Positions 25,079-33,634 of a stretch of DNA of 64,000 nt are shown here, piece by piece. The notes under the pieces are model-generated. The model had not been told where the DNA came from and ran no database searches. It worked only from the letters and a program-made list of their open reading frames with translations. Numbering within the stretch: position 1 is the stretch's first letter; each line of letters starts with the position of its first letter. Both the position numbers and the translations under genes were made by a program. This DNA comes from an uncultured Lachnospiraceae bacterium (GTDB lineage: Bacteria; Bacillota; Clostridia; Lachnospirales; Lachnospiraceae). The stretch is taken from contig CADAXW010000006.1 of NCBI GenBank assembly GCA_902792005.1, positions 1-64,000 on the forward strand, read 5' to 3'.

Positions 25079-25672
25079 ATGGAGGACAGAAAGAGTTCAA
25101 TCGCCCGCACCACCAGTGAGACAGACATTACACTGGCTCTCAACCTGGACGGCGCCGGAGCGGCTACGGTAGACACAGGCATCGGATTCTTTGATCACAT
25201 GCTGAAGAGCTTTGCAAAGCATGGTTTCTTTGATATGAGTCTGGTTGCAAAGGGAGATCTTTACGTAGACAGCCACCACACCATCGAGGACACCGGCATC
25301 GTGCTGGGAAAGGCCATCAAGGAGGCAGTGGGGGACAAGAAGGGGATCCGCAGATATGCGTCCTTTACCATGCCCATGGATGACGCACTCATCCTTTGTG
25401 CCGTGGATCTGTCCGGACGTCCGTACCTGTCCTATGACCTGGAGCTGACCACACCGAAGGTCGGCTATATGGATACGGAAATGGTAAAGGAGTTCTTCTA
25501 TGCCGTTTCCTACGCAGGAGAAATGAATCTCCATCTGCGTCAGCTGTCGGGAAGCAACAATCATCACATCATTGAGGCTGCATTTAAGGCTTTTGCAAAT
25601 GCGCTGAATCTTGCCACGCGGATCGACGAGCGGCTGGACGGAGAACTCCTTTCCACAAAGGGAGCCCTGTAA
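25079..25672 (+). CDS. hisB: Imidazoleglycerol-phosphate dehydratase
   Basis: A 197-residue monofunctional HisB with the manganese-binding motifs FFDHML, DSHHTIEDTGI and NNHHIIEAAFKAFA. It removes water from imidazole glycerol phosphate. There is no phosphatase domain, so histidinol-phosphate phosphatase must be encoded elsewhere. It lies in the his operon after the repeat array, with hisIE 37 bases downstream. Confidence 0.97.
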   Translation: MEDRKSSIARTTSETDITLALNLDGAGAATVDTGIGFFDHMLKSFAKHGFFDMSLVAKGDLYVDSHHTIEDTGIVLGKAIKEAVGDKKGIRRYASFTMPMDDALILCAVDLSGRPYLSYDLELTTPKVGYMDTEMVKEFFYAVSYAGEMNLHLRQLSGSNNHHIIEAAFKAFANALNLATRIDERLDGELLSTKGAL

Positions 25673-25709
25673 TCCCTGATCCGGGACAGAATAACCAGGA
25701 GGAAATACT

Positions 25710-26972
25710 ATGGACGAGAAACAGATCATTCCCTGCGTCACACTGGAGAACGCAGTGGAGGACGCGAAACTGTATAACGATATGGGTGCAGATGCTATCG
25801 CCTTTTTTGACAGCAATGCATCCAGAGAAGGACTTGAGAAGAACATTCCCATCATCCGGGAGATCTCCAGAGAAGTGGATGTTCCCATCATCGCCTGCGG
25901 CGGAGTCCGCCGTCTGGAGGATGTGAAGAAGCTGCTTTATGCCGGAGCCTCCAAGGTGTGCATGAAATCAGCGCCTCTCAGTGATATCTCCATCGTAAAG
26001 GAGGCATCGGACCGGTTCGGCTCTGAGCGGATCATCGTAACCATCGATCTTACGGACTGTGAGGATCCGGTTACCTACGGCAAGGCCCTGAAGGAAGCCG
26101 GTGCCGGAGAGCTTCTGCTGGTACACTACGGAAAGCTGAACCGATATAACGAATATGTGAAGGAGATCAAGAAGGAGGTAGGCCTTCCGGTCATTGTTTC
26201 TTCTTTCAGTACGGACGGCTCCGATATCGCCGAGCTTCTGAATGATACCGGTGCAGAGGTTGTAAGCCTTTATAATCTGGAAATGCATGACATCATGAAG
26301 ATCAAACAGGCCTGCAGAGAGCAGGGAGTTCCTGTGAATCTCTATGAGAGTGCGGTTCCCTTCTCTGAGTTCAAGACGGACGAGAACGGCCTGGTTCCCT
26401 GTATCGTTCAGGATTATAAGACTAAGGAAGTGCTGATGATGGCTTACATGAACCAGGAGTCCTTCCAGAAGACCCTGGAGACCGGCCGTATGACCTACTT
26501 CTCCAGAAGCCGTAACGAGCTTTGGGTTAAGGGCGAGACCAGCGGTCACTTCCAGTTTGTAAAGTCACTGGATATTGACTGTGACAAGGATACCATCCTG
26601 GCGAAGGTTTCTCAGATCGGTGCCGCATGCCACACGGGCAACCGCAGCTGCTTCTATACATCTCTGATGAAGAAGGAGTATGACGACACCAATCCCCTTA
26701 CCGTATTTCAGGATGTCATGGATGTGATCATGGACCGCAAGGCGCATCCGAAGGAAGGCTCCTACACCAACTACCTCTTTGATAAGGGAATCGACAAGAT
26801 CCTGAAGAAGGTGGGAGAGGAAGCTACCGAGGTAGTCATCGCAGCCAAGAATCCGGATAAGGAAGAGCTGAAATATGAGATCTCCGATCTGCTGTACCAC
26901 CTGATGGTGCTGATGGCAGAGCGTGACACCACCTGGGCCGAGGTCATCCGGGAGCTGGCAGAGCGCCGGTAA
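25710..26972 (+). CDS. hisIE: HisIE with an N-terminal inactive HisF-like barrel
   Basis: A 420-residue fusion. Residues 1-225 align with HisA/HisF TIM barrels ([30 protein letters not shown]), but the first catalytic Asp is missing (IIPCVTL in place of the HisF IACLDV) and the second is also not conserved ([11 protein letters not shown] in place of SIDRDG). Residues 226-325 are HisI with the zinc cysteines in DCDKD, ACHTGN and RSCFY; residues 330-420 are HisE with [10 protein letters not shown] and the helix [13 protein letters not shown]. So the protein should carry out phosphoribosyl-ATP pyrophosphatase and phosphoribosyl-AMP cyclohydrolase steps, with the barrel serving structure or regulation. 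No hisA, hisF, hisH or hisC is present in the window; they must lie elsewhere. Confidence 0.93.
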   Translation: MDEKQIIPCVTLENAVEDAKLYNDMGADAIAFFDSNASREGLEKNIPIIREISREVDVPIIACGGVRRLEDVKKLLYAGASKVCMKSAPLSDISIVKEASDRFGSERIIVTIDLTDCEDPVTYGKALKEAGAGELLLVHYGKLNRYNEYVKEIKKEVGLPVIVSSFSTDGSDIAELLNDTGAEVVSLYNLEMHDIMKIKQACREQGVPVNLYESAVPFSEFKTDENGLVPCIVQDYKTKEVLMMAYMNQESFQKTLETGRMTYFSRSRNELWVKGETSGHFQFVKSLDIDCDKDTILAKVSQIGAACHTGNRSCFYTSLMKKEYDDTNPLTVFQDVMDVIMDRKAHPKEGSYTNYLFDKGIDKILKKVGEEATEVVIAAKNPDKEELKYEISDLLYHLMVLMAERDTTWAEVIRELAERR

Positions 26973-27057
26973 CCGAAAACTCCGGGGAAGATCAGGGGAG
27001 ATAAATGAGTGATCGATGGCGTAAGGCCGTTCGAATATAGAAAGCGAGGATAATAAT

Positions 27058-27192
27058 ATGTCCGAAATATTTGCCGAATTCGGCACGTATATCATCAAAT
27101 ATGTAGTCTTACTTGTACTTGCAGTTCTTGGATTCATTGCAGGCACGAAGTGGAGAAAAGCAAAGGATTCCAAGGAGGAAAAACAGCAGTGA
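27058..27192 (+). CDS. 44-residue single-span membrane protein coupled to alaS
   Basis: ATG 27058 follows AAGCGAGGA. The 44-codon frame encodes a short start (MSEIFAEFGTYIIKY), a hydrophobic helix (about residues 15-31) and a charged Lys/Glu-rich tail. Its TGA overlaps the alaS GTG start as GTGA, and the alaS ribosome binding site is inside its last codons, so translation of the two is probably coupled. The intact frame, good start and hydrophobic pattern support a real gene. Function unknown. Confidence 0.7.
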   Translation: MSEIFAEFGTYIIKYVVLLVLAVLGFIAGTKWRKAKDSKEEKQQ

Positions 27193-29849
27193 AAAAGTAT
27201 GGCGTAAATGAACTTCGAGAAATGTATCTTTCTTATTTCGAGAAACAGGAGCATCTGAGGATGAAGAGCTTTTCGCTCGTTCCTCATAATGACAACAGTC
27301 TCCTTCTTATCAATGCCGGTATGGCACCTCTGAAGCCTTATTTTACAGGCCAGGAGATCCCGCCCAGAAGACGTGTGACCACCTGCCAGAAGTGTATCCG
27401 TACAGGTGATATCGAAAATGTAGGTAAGACCGCACGTCACGGTACATTTTTCGAAATGCTGGGAAACTTCTCCTTCGGAGATTACTTCAAGCATGAGGCC
27501 ATTGCATGGTCCTGGGAGTTCCTGACCGACGTGGTTGGTCTGGACAAGGATCGTCTGTATCCTTCTATCTATCAGGATGATGATGAGGCCTTTGATATCT
27601 GGAACAAGGAGATCGGCATCCCGGCAGAGCGTATCTTCCGTTTTGGCAAGGAGGATAACTTCTGGGAGCACGGTGCAGGTCCCTGCGGCCCCTGTTCCGA
27701 GATCTATTATGACCGCGGTGAGCGCTACGGATGCGGCAAGCCGGATTGTACGGTAGGCTGCGACTGCGACCGTTACATGGAGGTTTGGAATAACGTATTT
27801 ACCCAGTTCGAAAATGACGGCAAGGGTAATTACGAGACGCTGGCTCAGAAGAACATCGATACCGGTATGGGTCTGGAGCGTCTGGCAGTGGTTGTTCAGG
27901 ATGTGGACTCCATCTTTGATGTGGATACCATCAAGGCCATCCGCGATAAGATCTGCGAGCTTGCAAAGGCAGAATACGGTGCCAAGTATGAGGCAGATGT
28001 TTCCATCCGTGTCATCACAGATCATATCCGTTCCGTTACATTTATGGCATCCGACGGTATCATGCCCTCCAATGAAGGAAGAGGCTATGTTATGCGTCGT
28101 CTGCTTCGCCGTGCGGCACGTCACGGAAGACTCCTGGGCATCCAGGGCAGATTCCTCTGCGATGTGGCAAAGACTGTGATCGAGAACTCCAAGGATGCTT
28201 ATCCGGAGCTGGAGGAGAAGCAGGCTCATATCTTTGCAGTGCTGGGCAAGGAAGAAGAGAACTTCAACAAGACCATCGACCAGGGCCTGGGCATCCTGGC
28301 AGACTATAAGAAGGAAATGCATGCTGCCGGCGAGAAGCAGCTCTCCGGTGAGAAGGCCTTCAAGCTGTATGATACCTACGGATTCCCCCTGGATCTTACA
28401 CGTGAGATCCTGGCAGAGGAAGGCATCTCCGTGGATGAGGAAGGCTTTACCGCATGCATGGAGGAACAGCGCATCAAGGCACGTACCGCAAGAAAGGTAT
28501 CCAATTACATGGGTGCCGATGCTACGGTTTACGAGCAGCTGGATGCAGCTATGACCTCAGAGTTTGACGGCTATGACAAGCTGGAGAAGCAGGATACCAT
28601 CCTGGCTCTGACGAAGACCGTAGAGGCCGGCGATTCCGCAGAGACATCTCTGGCAGATAGCTTAAGTGAAGGAGATATGGGTTCCGTGATCGTAGGAAGC
28701 ACACCCTTCTATGGAACCATGGGCGGTCAGACCGGCGACAGCGGTGTGATCCGGACGGAGAACGGTACATTTATCGTTCAGGACACCATCCATGTGGCAG
28801 GAAGCAAGATCGCACATATCGGATATGTGGAGTCCGGTTCCATCTCAGTGAAGGAGCTGGCAACTCTGACCGTGGATGCGAAGCGTCGTTCCATGATCTG
28901 CAGCAATCACTCTGCAACCCACCTGCTTCAGAAGGCTCTGAAGACGGTTCTGGGCGATCATGTAGAGCAGGCAGGCTCCCTGGTTGAGGACGGACGTCTT
29001 CGTTTCGACTTTACCCATAATCAGGCCATGACCGCTGAGGAACTGGCGAAGGTTGAGGAGCTGGTGAACCGTGAGATCACTATGGATCTTACTGTAAATA
29101 CACAGATCATGGGCATCGAGGAAGCGAAGAAGACCGGAGCCATGGCACTCTTTGGCGAGAAGTACGGCGAAGAGGTTCGTGTGGTTTCCATGGGAGATTT
29201 CTCCATCGAGCTTTGCGGTGGTACCCATGTGGCACATACCGGTCTGATCGGTACCTTCAAGATCGTGTCCGAGCAGGGTATTTCTGCCGGTGTAAGACGT
29301 ATCGAGGCACTGACGGGCGAAGGCGCATTTGAATACTATAAGAATATTGAGAAGACCCTTCTGGCCGCTGCAGCTGCAGCAAAGACCGAGCCGGACCGTC
29401 TGACAGCCCGGATCGAGGGACTGCTGGAAGAGGTTAAGCGTCTCACACAGGAGAACCAGAAGCTGAAGGCTGAGGCTGCAAAGAGCGCCGCTTCCGACGT
29501 TATGGGAAATGCCGTTCAGGCAGGGGATGTGACCATCCTTCCCGTGGCACTGACGGATGTGGATATGAATGAGCTTCGAAACCTGGGCGATGAGTTCAAG
29601 GCAAAGCTGGGTAAGTCTGTTGTGATCCTTGCATCGAATGCAGGCGGTAAGGTAAATCTTCTGGTTATGGCCAGCGATGATGCAGTGGCAGCCGGGATCC
29701 ATGCGGGAAATATCGTTAAGAAGATCGCGCCCATGGTTGGCGGTGGCGGCGGCGGACGTCCGAACATGGCTCAGGCCGGCGGTAAGGATGCTTCCGGAAT
29801 CGATGCAGCCCTTGCAGCAGGCGTGGAAGAAGCAAAGAGCCAGCTGTAA
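27189..29849 (+). CDS. alaS: Alanyl-tRNA synthetase
   Basis: An 886-residue AlaRS. GTG 27189 is chosen (AAGGAGG 10 bases upstream); the frame upstream lies inside the small membrane-protein gene. The class II catalytic core begins NELREMYLSYF with FFEMLGNFSFGDYF; the editing domain carries HSATHLLQKAL and CGGTHVAHTG zinc-binding motifs; a coiled-coil linker (EEVKRLTQENQKLKAEAAK) and C-Ala domain end in GGGGGGRPNMAQAGG. All domains are complete. No T-box leader is visible upstream. Confidence 0.98.
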   Translation: MKKYGVNELREMYLSYFEKQEHLRMKSFSLVPHNDNSLLLINAGMAPLKPYFTGQEIPPRRRVTTCQKCIRTGDIENVGKTARHGTFFEMLGNFSFGDYFKHEAIAWSWEFLTDVVGLDKDRLYPSIYQDDDEAFDIWNKEIGIPAERIFRFGKEDNFWEHGAGPCGPCSEIYYDRGERYGCGKPDCTVGCDCDRYMEVWNNVFTQFENDGKGNYETLAQKNIDTGMGLERLAVVVQDVDSIFDVDTIKAIRDKICELAKAEYGAKYEADVSIRVITDHIRSVTFMASDGIMPSNEGRGYVMRRLLRRAARHGRLLGIQGRFLCDVAKTVIENSKDAYPELEEKQAHIFAVLGKEEENFNKTIDQGLGILADYKKEMHAAGEKQLSGEKAFKLYDTYGFPLDLTREILAEEGISVDEEGFTACMEEQRIKARTARKVSNYMGADATVYEQLDAAMTSEFDGYDKLEKQDTILALTKTVEAGDSAETSLADSLSEGDMGSVIVGSTPFYGTMGGQTGDSGVIRTENGTFIVQDTIHVAGSKIAHIGYVESGSISVKELATLTVDAKRRSMICSNHSATHLLQKALKTVLGDHVEQAGSLVEDGRLRFDFTHNQAMTAEELAKVEELVNREITMDLTVNTQIMGIEEAKKTGAMALFGEKYGEEVRVVSMGDFSIELCGGTHVAHTGLIGTFKIVSEQGISAGVRRIEALTGEGAFEYYKNIEKTLLAAAAAAKTEPDRLTARIEGLLEEVKRLTQENQKLKAEAAKSAASDVMGNAVQAGDVTILPVALTDVDMNELRNLGDEFKAKLGKSVVILASNAGGKVNLLVMASDDAVAAGIHAGNIVKKIAPMVGGGGGGRPNMAQAGGKDASGIDAALAAGVEEAKSQL

Positions 29850-29875
29850 TCATATAAAGGAATGAATGACGACAC

Positions 29876-30586
29876 ATGAAGAAAAGAATACTACTGATCA
29901 CACTCCTTCTGGCTTTCTGCCTCACAGGCTGCGGCGGCACCGGCAGCAAGCTGACACAGGAGGATGTGGTGGGACACGGCGCAGAGGATTATCTCGGCAG
30001 CTATACCGAAAATACCTATAAGAATGAACGTTACTCGATACATTTTACTTCTCCCAGCCGGGACTTTGAGTTTGCGATCCTGGACGAGATCCTGACCGCC
30101 AATGATATTTCGGATGACGGGTATACGAATAAAAATGTTGCGTCGGTGCTTGCTTCCGGAAAGGACTTTATGACCATGTACGGCGGAGACGGCGAGCTCC
30201 ATACCAGTACCTCGGTGGTCCTGAGTCCGCTGCCGAAGGGCACCACCCAGGAACAGTTCATGAATACCTCGGAGCAGAAGATCAAGGAGTCTCTCGAAAA
30301 GGACACCAGCATCAAGATCAAGGAATGTGAGCTGAAGTCCGGAAGCCCCATCGGAAATGACAAGTATCTGTCCTATATCATCGAGGCTAACAATCAGTCC
30401 TTCTACACGGTTCAGTTCTATGCCTTTACCGATACGGATGTAGCGGGGATCACCATTTCCGCAGGTTCAAAGAAGGAGATCGATAAGCTGTTCAAGTCCT
30501 GGAAGAAGCTGGATGAGAGCTCTTCAGAAGGCAAGTCAGAGAGCAAGTCCGAAAGTAATACGGAGAGCGCGAAAGGAGATCAGTGA
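29876..30586 (+). CDS. Uncharacterised lipoprotein
   Basis: A 236-residue protein with signal segment and lipobox LTGC (Cys19). The mature part has no motif I recognise; it contains a region of mixed strands (YSIHFTSPSRDFEFAI) and ends in a low-complexity Ser/Lys/Glu tail (GKSESKSESNTES). It is 26 bases after alaS, and its stop overlaps the next gene's start (TGATG), so it forms a pair with the CW-repeat protein downstream. Both are exported, so joint action at the cell surface is plausible. Function unknown. Confidence 0.75.
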   Translation: MKKRILLITLLLAFCLTGCGGTGSKLTQEDVVGHGAEDYLGSYTENTYKNERYSIHFTSPSRDFEFAILDEILTANDISDDGYTNKNVASVLASGKDFMTMYGGDGELHTSTSVVLSPLPKGTTQEQFMNTSEQKIKESLEKDTSIKIKECELKSGSPIGNDKYLSYIIEANNQSFYTVQFYAFTDTDVAGITISAGSKKEIDKLFKSWKKLDESSSEGKSESKSESNTESAKGDQ

Positions 30587-31599
30587 TGAAAGTTAGTAAA
30601 AGAATGGCACTGGGAAAAGGGATCGTGTGGCTGCTGATCGCCGCATTTCTCATGGCTTTTGCCGTAGCTTCCTCAACTCTGACCGCAGAAGCAAAGAGTG
30701 GAAAGTGGAAGAAGGATAAAACCGGCTGGTGGTACCGTTATACCGACGGAACCTATCCCAAGAAGACATGGAAGAAGATCGGGGGAAAATGGTATTATTT
30801 CCTTCCCACCGGATATATGGAGAAGAACTGCTACCGTGACGGCTATTGGATCAACAAGAGCGGCGTCATGAGCAACAAAAATGTGGGCGGCAAATGGAAG
30901 AAGGATAAAAAGGGCTGGTGGTTTACCGACAAGACCGGCTGGTATCCGAAGAATCAGTGGCTCACCATTAACGGAAAGCAGTACTATTTCAATACCAAGG
31001 GCTATCTTGTAACAAATGAATGGATCGATAACAAGTGTGTGAACAAGGACGGTGCCTATGTGCCGGATGCTTCTACAGCGTGGGTGGATGCCTATCAGAA
31101 GTATATGAAGGAGAACTACGTGAAGGAAGCTGTGGATCTTAATACCTGCGATCATCTGTCCTTTGATCTGGTCTATGTAGATAACAACAGCACACCGGAG
31201 CTTCTGGTGCGCAGCGAGGAGTACGGCAACCAGGTGGATATCGTTTCCTACTATAACGGAAAGCTTCTGGATCTTCAGGATCTGGGCTTTGACGGTGCAG
31301 TCTATGTGAAGGCACACAGCGGTCTGATCTATGAGGAGTGCGGACGTCAGGGCATTTATCACAAATATATCACCAAGCTGAATAACGGAAAGAAGAAGGT
31401 CATCGCTTCCGGTACCCAGGAGGCACAGGACGCGGCCATGACCACCTATACCTACACCTGGAACGGCAAGGAGGTAACGAAGGCGGAGTATGAGTCCCTT
31501 CCTTCGAAGATCTACCAGGTTCAGAAGGGTGAGGATGTGGAATTCTTCACGTATTATTCTTACAATGAGTTATACATGCTGCTGGATTCCTTCAAATAA
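30586..31599 (+). CDS. Secreted protein with CW-type repeats and an unknown C-terminal domain
   Basis: A 337-residue protein with a signal peptide ending around LTAEAKS. Residues 36-165 contain wall-binding repeats (GKWYYFLPTGYM, GKQYYFNTKGYL) and two rarer modules GKWKKDKTGWWYRYTDG / GKWKKDKKGWWFTDKTG. The remaining 170 residues (from about VDAYQKYMKENY) form a domain starting with a Tyr-rich helix and FDLVYVDNNSTPELLV, which resembles calcium-loop-like segments of clostridial surface proteins; no catalytic motif is seen. ATG overlaps the upstream lipoprotein stop, showing coupling. Probably a cell-wall-attached protein of unknown role. Confidence 0.8.
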   Translation: MKVSKRMALGKGIVWLLIAAFLMAFAVASSTLTAEAKSGKWKKDKTGWWYRYTDGTYPKKTWKKIGGKWYYFLPTGYMEKNCYRDGYWINKSGVMSNKNVGGKWKKDKKGWWFTDKTGWYPKNQWLTINGKQYYFNTKGYLVTNEWIDNKCVNKDGAYVPDASTAWVDAYQKYMKENYVKEAVDLNTCDHLSFDLVYVDNNSTPELLVRSEEYGNQVDIVSYYNGKLLDLQDLGFDGAVYVKAHSGLIYEECGRQGIYHKYITKLNNGKKKVIASGTQEAQDAAMTTYTYTWNGKEVTKAEYESLPSKIYQVQKGEDVEFFTYYSYNELYMLLDSFK

Positions 31600-31603
31600 A
31601 ATC

Positions 31604-31632
31604 TTGACAAAGCAATCATCAGTAGATATAAT
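31604..31632 (+). promoter_or_regulatory. rpsU promoter
   Basis: Perfect TTGACA (31604-31609), 17-base spacer and perfect TATAAT (31627-31632). A short hairpin (TGCATTT with AAATG-GCA) follows in the leader. One of the strongest promoters in the window. Confidence 0.88.
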
Positions 31633-31694
31633 GTCATGTGTGCATTTTTCTGAGAAATGTGCATGTAGTCCACAACTGGAGGGAGGGATAAAGA

Positions 31695-31874
31695 TTGTCA
31701 AGCGTAGTTGTTAAAGAAGGCGAGAACCTGGAAAGCGCACTGCGTCGTTTCAAGAGAAACTGTGCAAAGGCCGGCATTCAGCAGGAGATTCGCAAAAGAG
31801 AGCATTACGAGAAGCCTTCAGTTAGACGCAAGAAGAAATCTGAGGCTGCAAGAAAGCGCAAGTTCAACAAATAA
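31695..31874 (+). CDS. rpsU: 30S ribosomal protein S21
   Basis: A 59-residue S21 starting at TTG 31695, with GGAGGGA about 8 bases upstream. The sequence [20 protein letters not shown] and the basic tail [13 protein letters not shown] are fully typical. It is a small-subunit protein that assists initiation. A single-gene unit between a strong promoter and a strong terminator. Confidence 0.97.
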   Translation: MSSVVVKEGENLESALRRFKRNCAKAGIQQEIRKREHYEKPSVRRKKKSEAARKRKFNK

Positions 31875-31906
31875 TAAGAGTTATCGGTAATTCCGGTATG
31901 ATGATT

Positions 31907-31940
31907 AAGCACCTCGGGTAGAAACCTGAGGTGCTTTTTC
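31907..31940 (+). terminator. Rho-independent terminator after rpsU
   Basis: AAGCACCTCGGG pairs with CCTGAGGTGCTT around a GTAGAAA-type loop, followed by TTTTTCC. Confidence 0.88.
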
Positions 31941-32007
31941 CCTATCTCGGGATGGACCGATTCGCTTTTGGAGTATATTTGGGAAATGGAGTAGAAAGGA
32001 TCAGGAT

Positions 32008-33036
32008 ATGGGTTATAAAGAACGAGAGGTTTCGCTTCCACCCGGAAGCATGCAGACCGTCTTCGGTCAGTTTGATCGAAATGTACGGAAGCTGGAGCGC
32101 GCATTTCATATCAGCTATGTGGTAAGAGAGGACCGCCTGCTGATCTCCGGTGAGGAGCATCCGGTGGATCAGGCCTGCCGTGTTTTAGAGGATCTGGCAG
32201 GTATGGCAGGCTCCGGTTCGGAGATCACGGATCAGTCCGTGGATTATGCCATTTCTCTGGTGATGGATGAGCGGGCGGAGCGGATCAGCGACCTGGACCG
32301 GGATATCATCTGCCACACCGTCAGCGGACGTCCGGTAAAGCCGAAGACCTACGGCCAGCGGAAATATGCGGAAGCCATTGATAAGAATATGATCGTCTTC
32401 GGAACCGGTCCTGCCGGAACCGGAAAGACCTATCTGGCTATGGCAAAGGCCATCACCGCATTTAAGCGGAATGAGGTGGAGCGGATCATACTGACGCGGC
32501 CCGCCATAGAAGCAGGCGAGCGCCTGGGCTTTCTTCCCGGGGATCTGCAGTCCAAGATCGATCCCTACCTTCGGCCGCTGTATGATGCCCTGTATGACAT
32601 CATGGGTGGAGAGCAGTTCTCCAAGAATATGGAGAAGGGCCTGATCGAGGTGGCACCCCTGGCGTATATGCGCGGACGGACACTGGATAATGCATTCATC
32701 GTTCTGGACGAGGCACAGAATACAACCCCCGCCCAGATGAAAATGTTCCTTACCCGTATCGGCTTCGGTTCCAAGGCCATCATCACCGGTGATGCAAGTC
32801 AGAAGGATCTGGCTGCAGGGATGACCAGCGGTCTGGACATGGCTCTCCGGGTGGTGCAGGGGATCGAAGGGATCGAGATCTGCGAGCTGACCTCCAAGGA
32901 TGTGGTACGTCATCCTCTGGTACAGAAGATCGTGGAGGCCTATGAGCAGTACGATAAAAAACACCCGCAGCAGTCGGAGGACAGGAGGCACTCTCACCGG
33001 GAGGATCCAAGAGATCACAGGAGAGACTGGAAATAA
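32008..33036 (+). CDS. phoH: PhoH-family ATPase
   Basis: A 342-residue PhoH protein. An N-terminal KH-like region (1-110) precedes the ATPase core with Walker A GPAGTGKTYLA and Walker B FIVLDEAQN, plus ITGDASQKDL. The C-terminus is a charged His/Arg/Asp tail. It is implicated in RNA metabolism; in most Firmicutes it is followed by ybeY, as here. AAAGGATCAGG lies before the ATG. Confidence 0.94.
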   Translation: MGYKEREVSLPPGSMQTVFGQFDRNVRKLERAFHISYVVREDRLLISGEEHPVDQACRVLEDLAGMAGSGSEITDQSVDYAISLVMDERAERISDLDRDIICHTVSGRPVKPKTYGQRKYAEAIDKNMIVFGTGPAGTGKTYLAMAKAITAFKRNEVERIILTRPAIEAGERLGFLPGDLQSKIDPYLRPLYDALYDIMGGEQFSKNMEKGLIEVAPLAYMRGRTLDNAFIVLDEAQNTTPAQMKMFLTRIGFGSKAIITGDASQKDLAAGMTSGLDMALRVVQGIEGIEICELTSKDVVRHPLVQKIVEAYEQYDKKHPQQSEDRRHSHREDPRDHRRDWK

Positions 33037-33058
33037 CTGGAAAATCTTGTGGAAATAC

Positions 33059-33087
33059 TTCACAAATGCCACTAAATGTAGTAGAAT
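33059..33087 (+). promoter_or_regulatory. Possible promoter upstream of ybeY
   Basis: TTCACA (33059-33064), 17-base spacer, TAGAAT (33082-33087), in the 88-base gap after phoH. Read-through from phoH is also likely. Confidence 0.5.
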
Positions 33088-33124
33088 AATCATGTGTTTT
33101 TGCGTGTGAAGGACGAGGTATGCC

Positions 33125-33634
33125 ATGAGTGTATATATGAACGATGAATATCAGGACAGTTCTCTTTTAGAAAAGTGCCATTCCATTGTATCGGATGTGG
33201 TTTCCGAGGCGCTGGATTACGTGGAGTGTCCGTATGAATGTACGGTAGAGGTTACATTTACGGATGATACGGAGATCCACCGGCTCAACCTGGAACACCG
33301 CAATATCGATGCGGCTACGGATGTGCTTTCGTTTCCCATGCTGGAGTACGAAACCCCCGGAGATTTCAGCTTCCTCGAGGAGGAAGGGGTGGACGCCTTT
33401 GATCCGGAGACGGGAGAACTGCTTCTCGGAGACATCGTCATTTCTCTGGACCACGCAAAGGAGCAGGCGGAGGAGTACGGTCACAGCATCGGCCGTGAGG
33501 TCGCATTTCTGACCGCTCACAGCATGCTGCATCTGTTCGGTTACGATCATATGGAAGAGGAAGAACGGATCGCCATGGAAAAGATGCAGGAAGAAATACT
33601 ACAAAGGAAAGGATATACCAGAGATTATGAATAA
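33125..33634 (+). CDS. ybeY: Endoribonuclease YbeY (rRNA maturation)
   Basis: A 169-residue YbeY with the zinc motif HSMLHLFGYDHM (HxxxHxxxxxH) near residue 139 and the RNLD-like LEHRNIDAATDVLSFP segment. It takes part in 16S rRNA 3' end maturation and quality control. In some Firmicutes a diacylglycerol kinase and era follow; here a DUF3048 lipoprotein does, overlapping its end by 8 bases. Confidence 0.95.
   Translation: MSVYMNDEYQDSSLLEKCHSIVSDVVSEALDYVECPYECTVEVTFTDDTEIHRLNLEHRNIDAATDVLSFPMLEYETPGDFSFLEEEGVDAFDPETGELLLGDIVISLDHAKEQAEEYGHSIGREVAFLTAHSMLHLFGYDHMEEEERIAMEKMQEEILQRKGYTRDYE

Noticed and set aside
26973..27188. T-box before alaS
   Set aside because: The 85-base gap is too short and lacks the conserved T-box sequence.
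26565..28322. 585-codon open frame on the - strand opposite hisIE and alaS
   Set aside because: It is antisense to two clearly conserved genes, has no ribosome binding site and its Leu/His/Cys-rich protein is a typical shadow of coding DNA with this codon bias.
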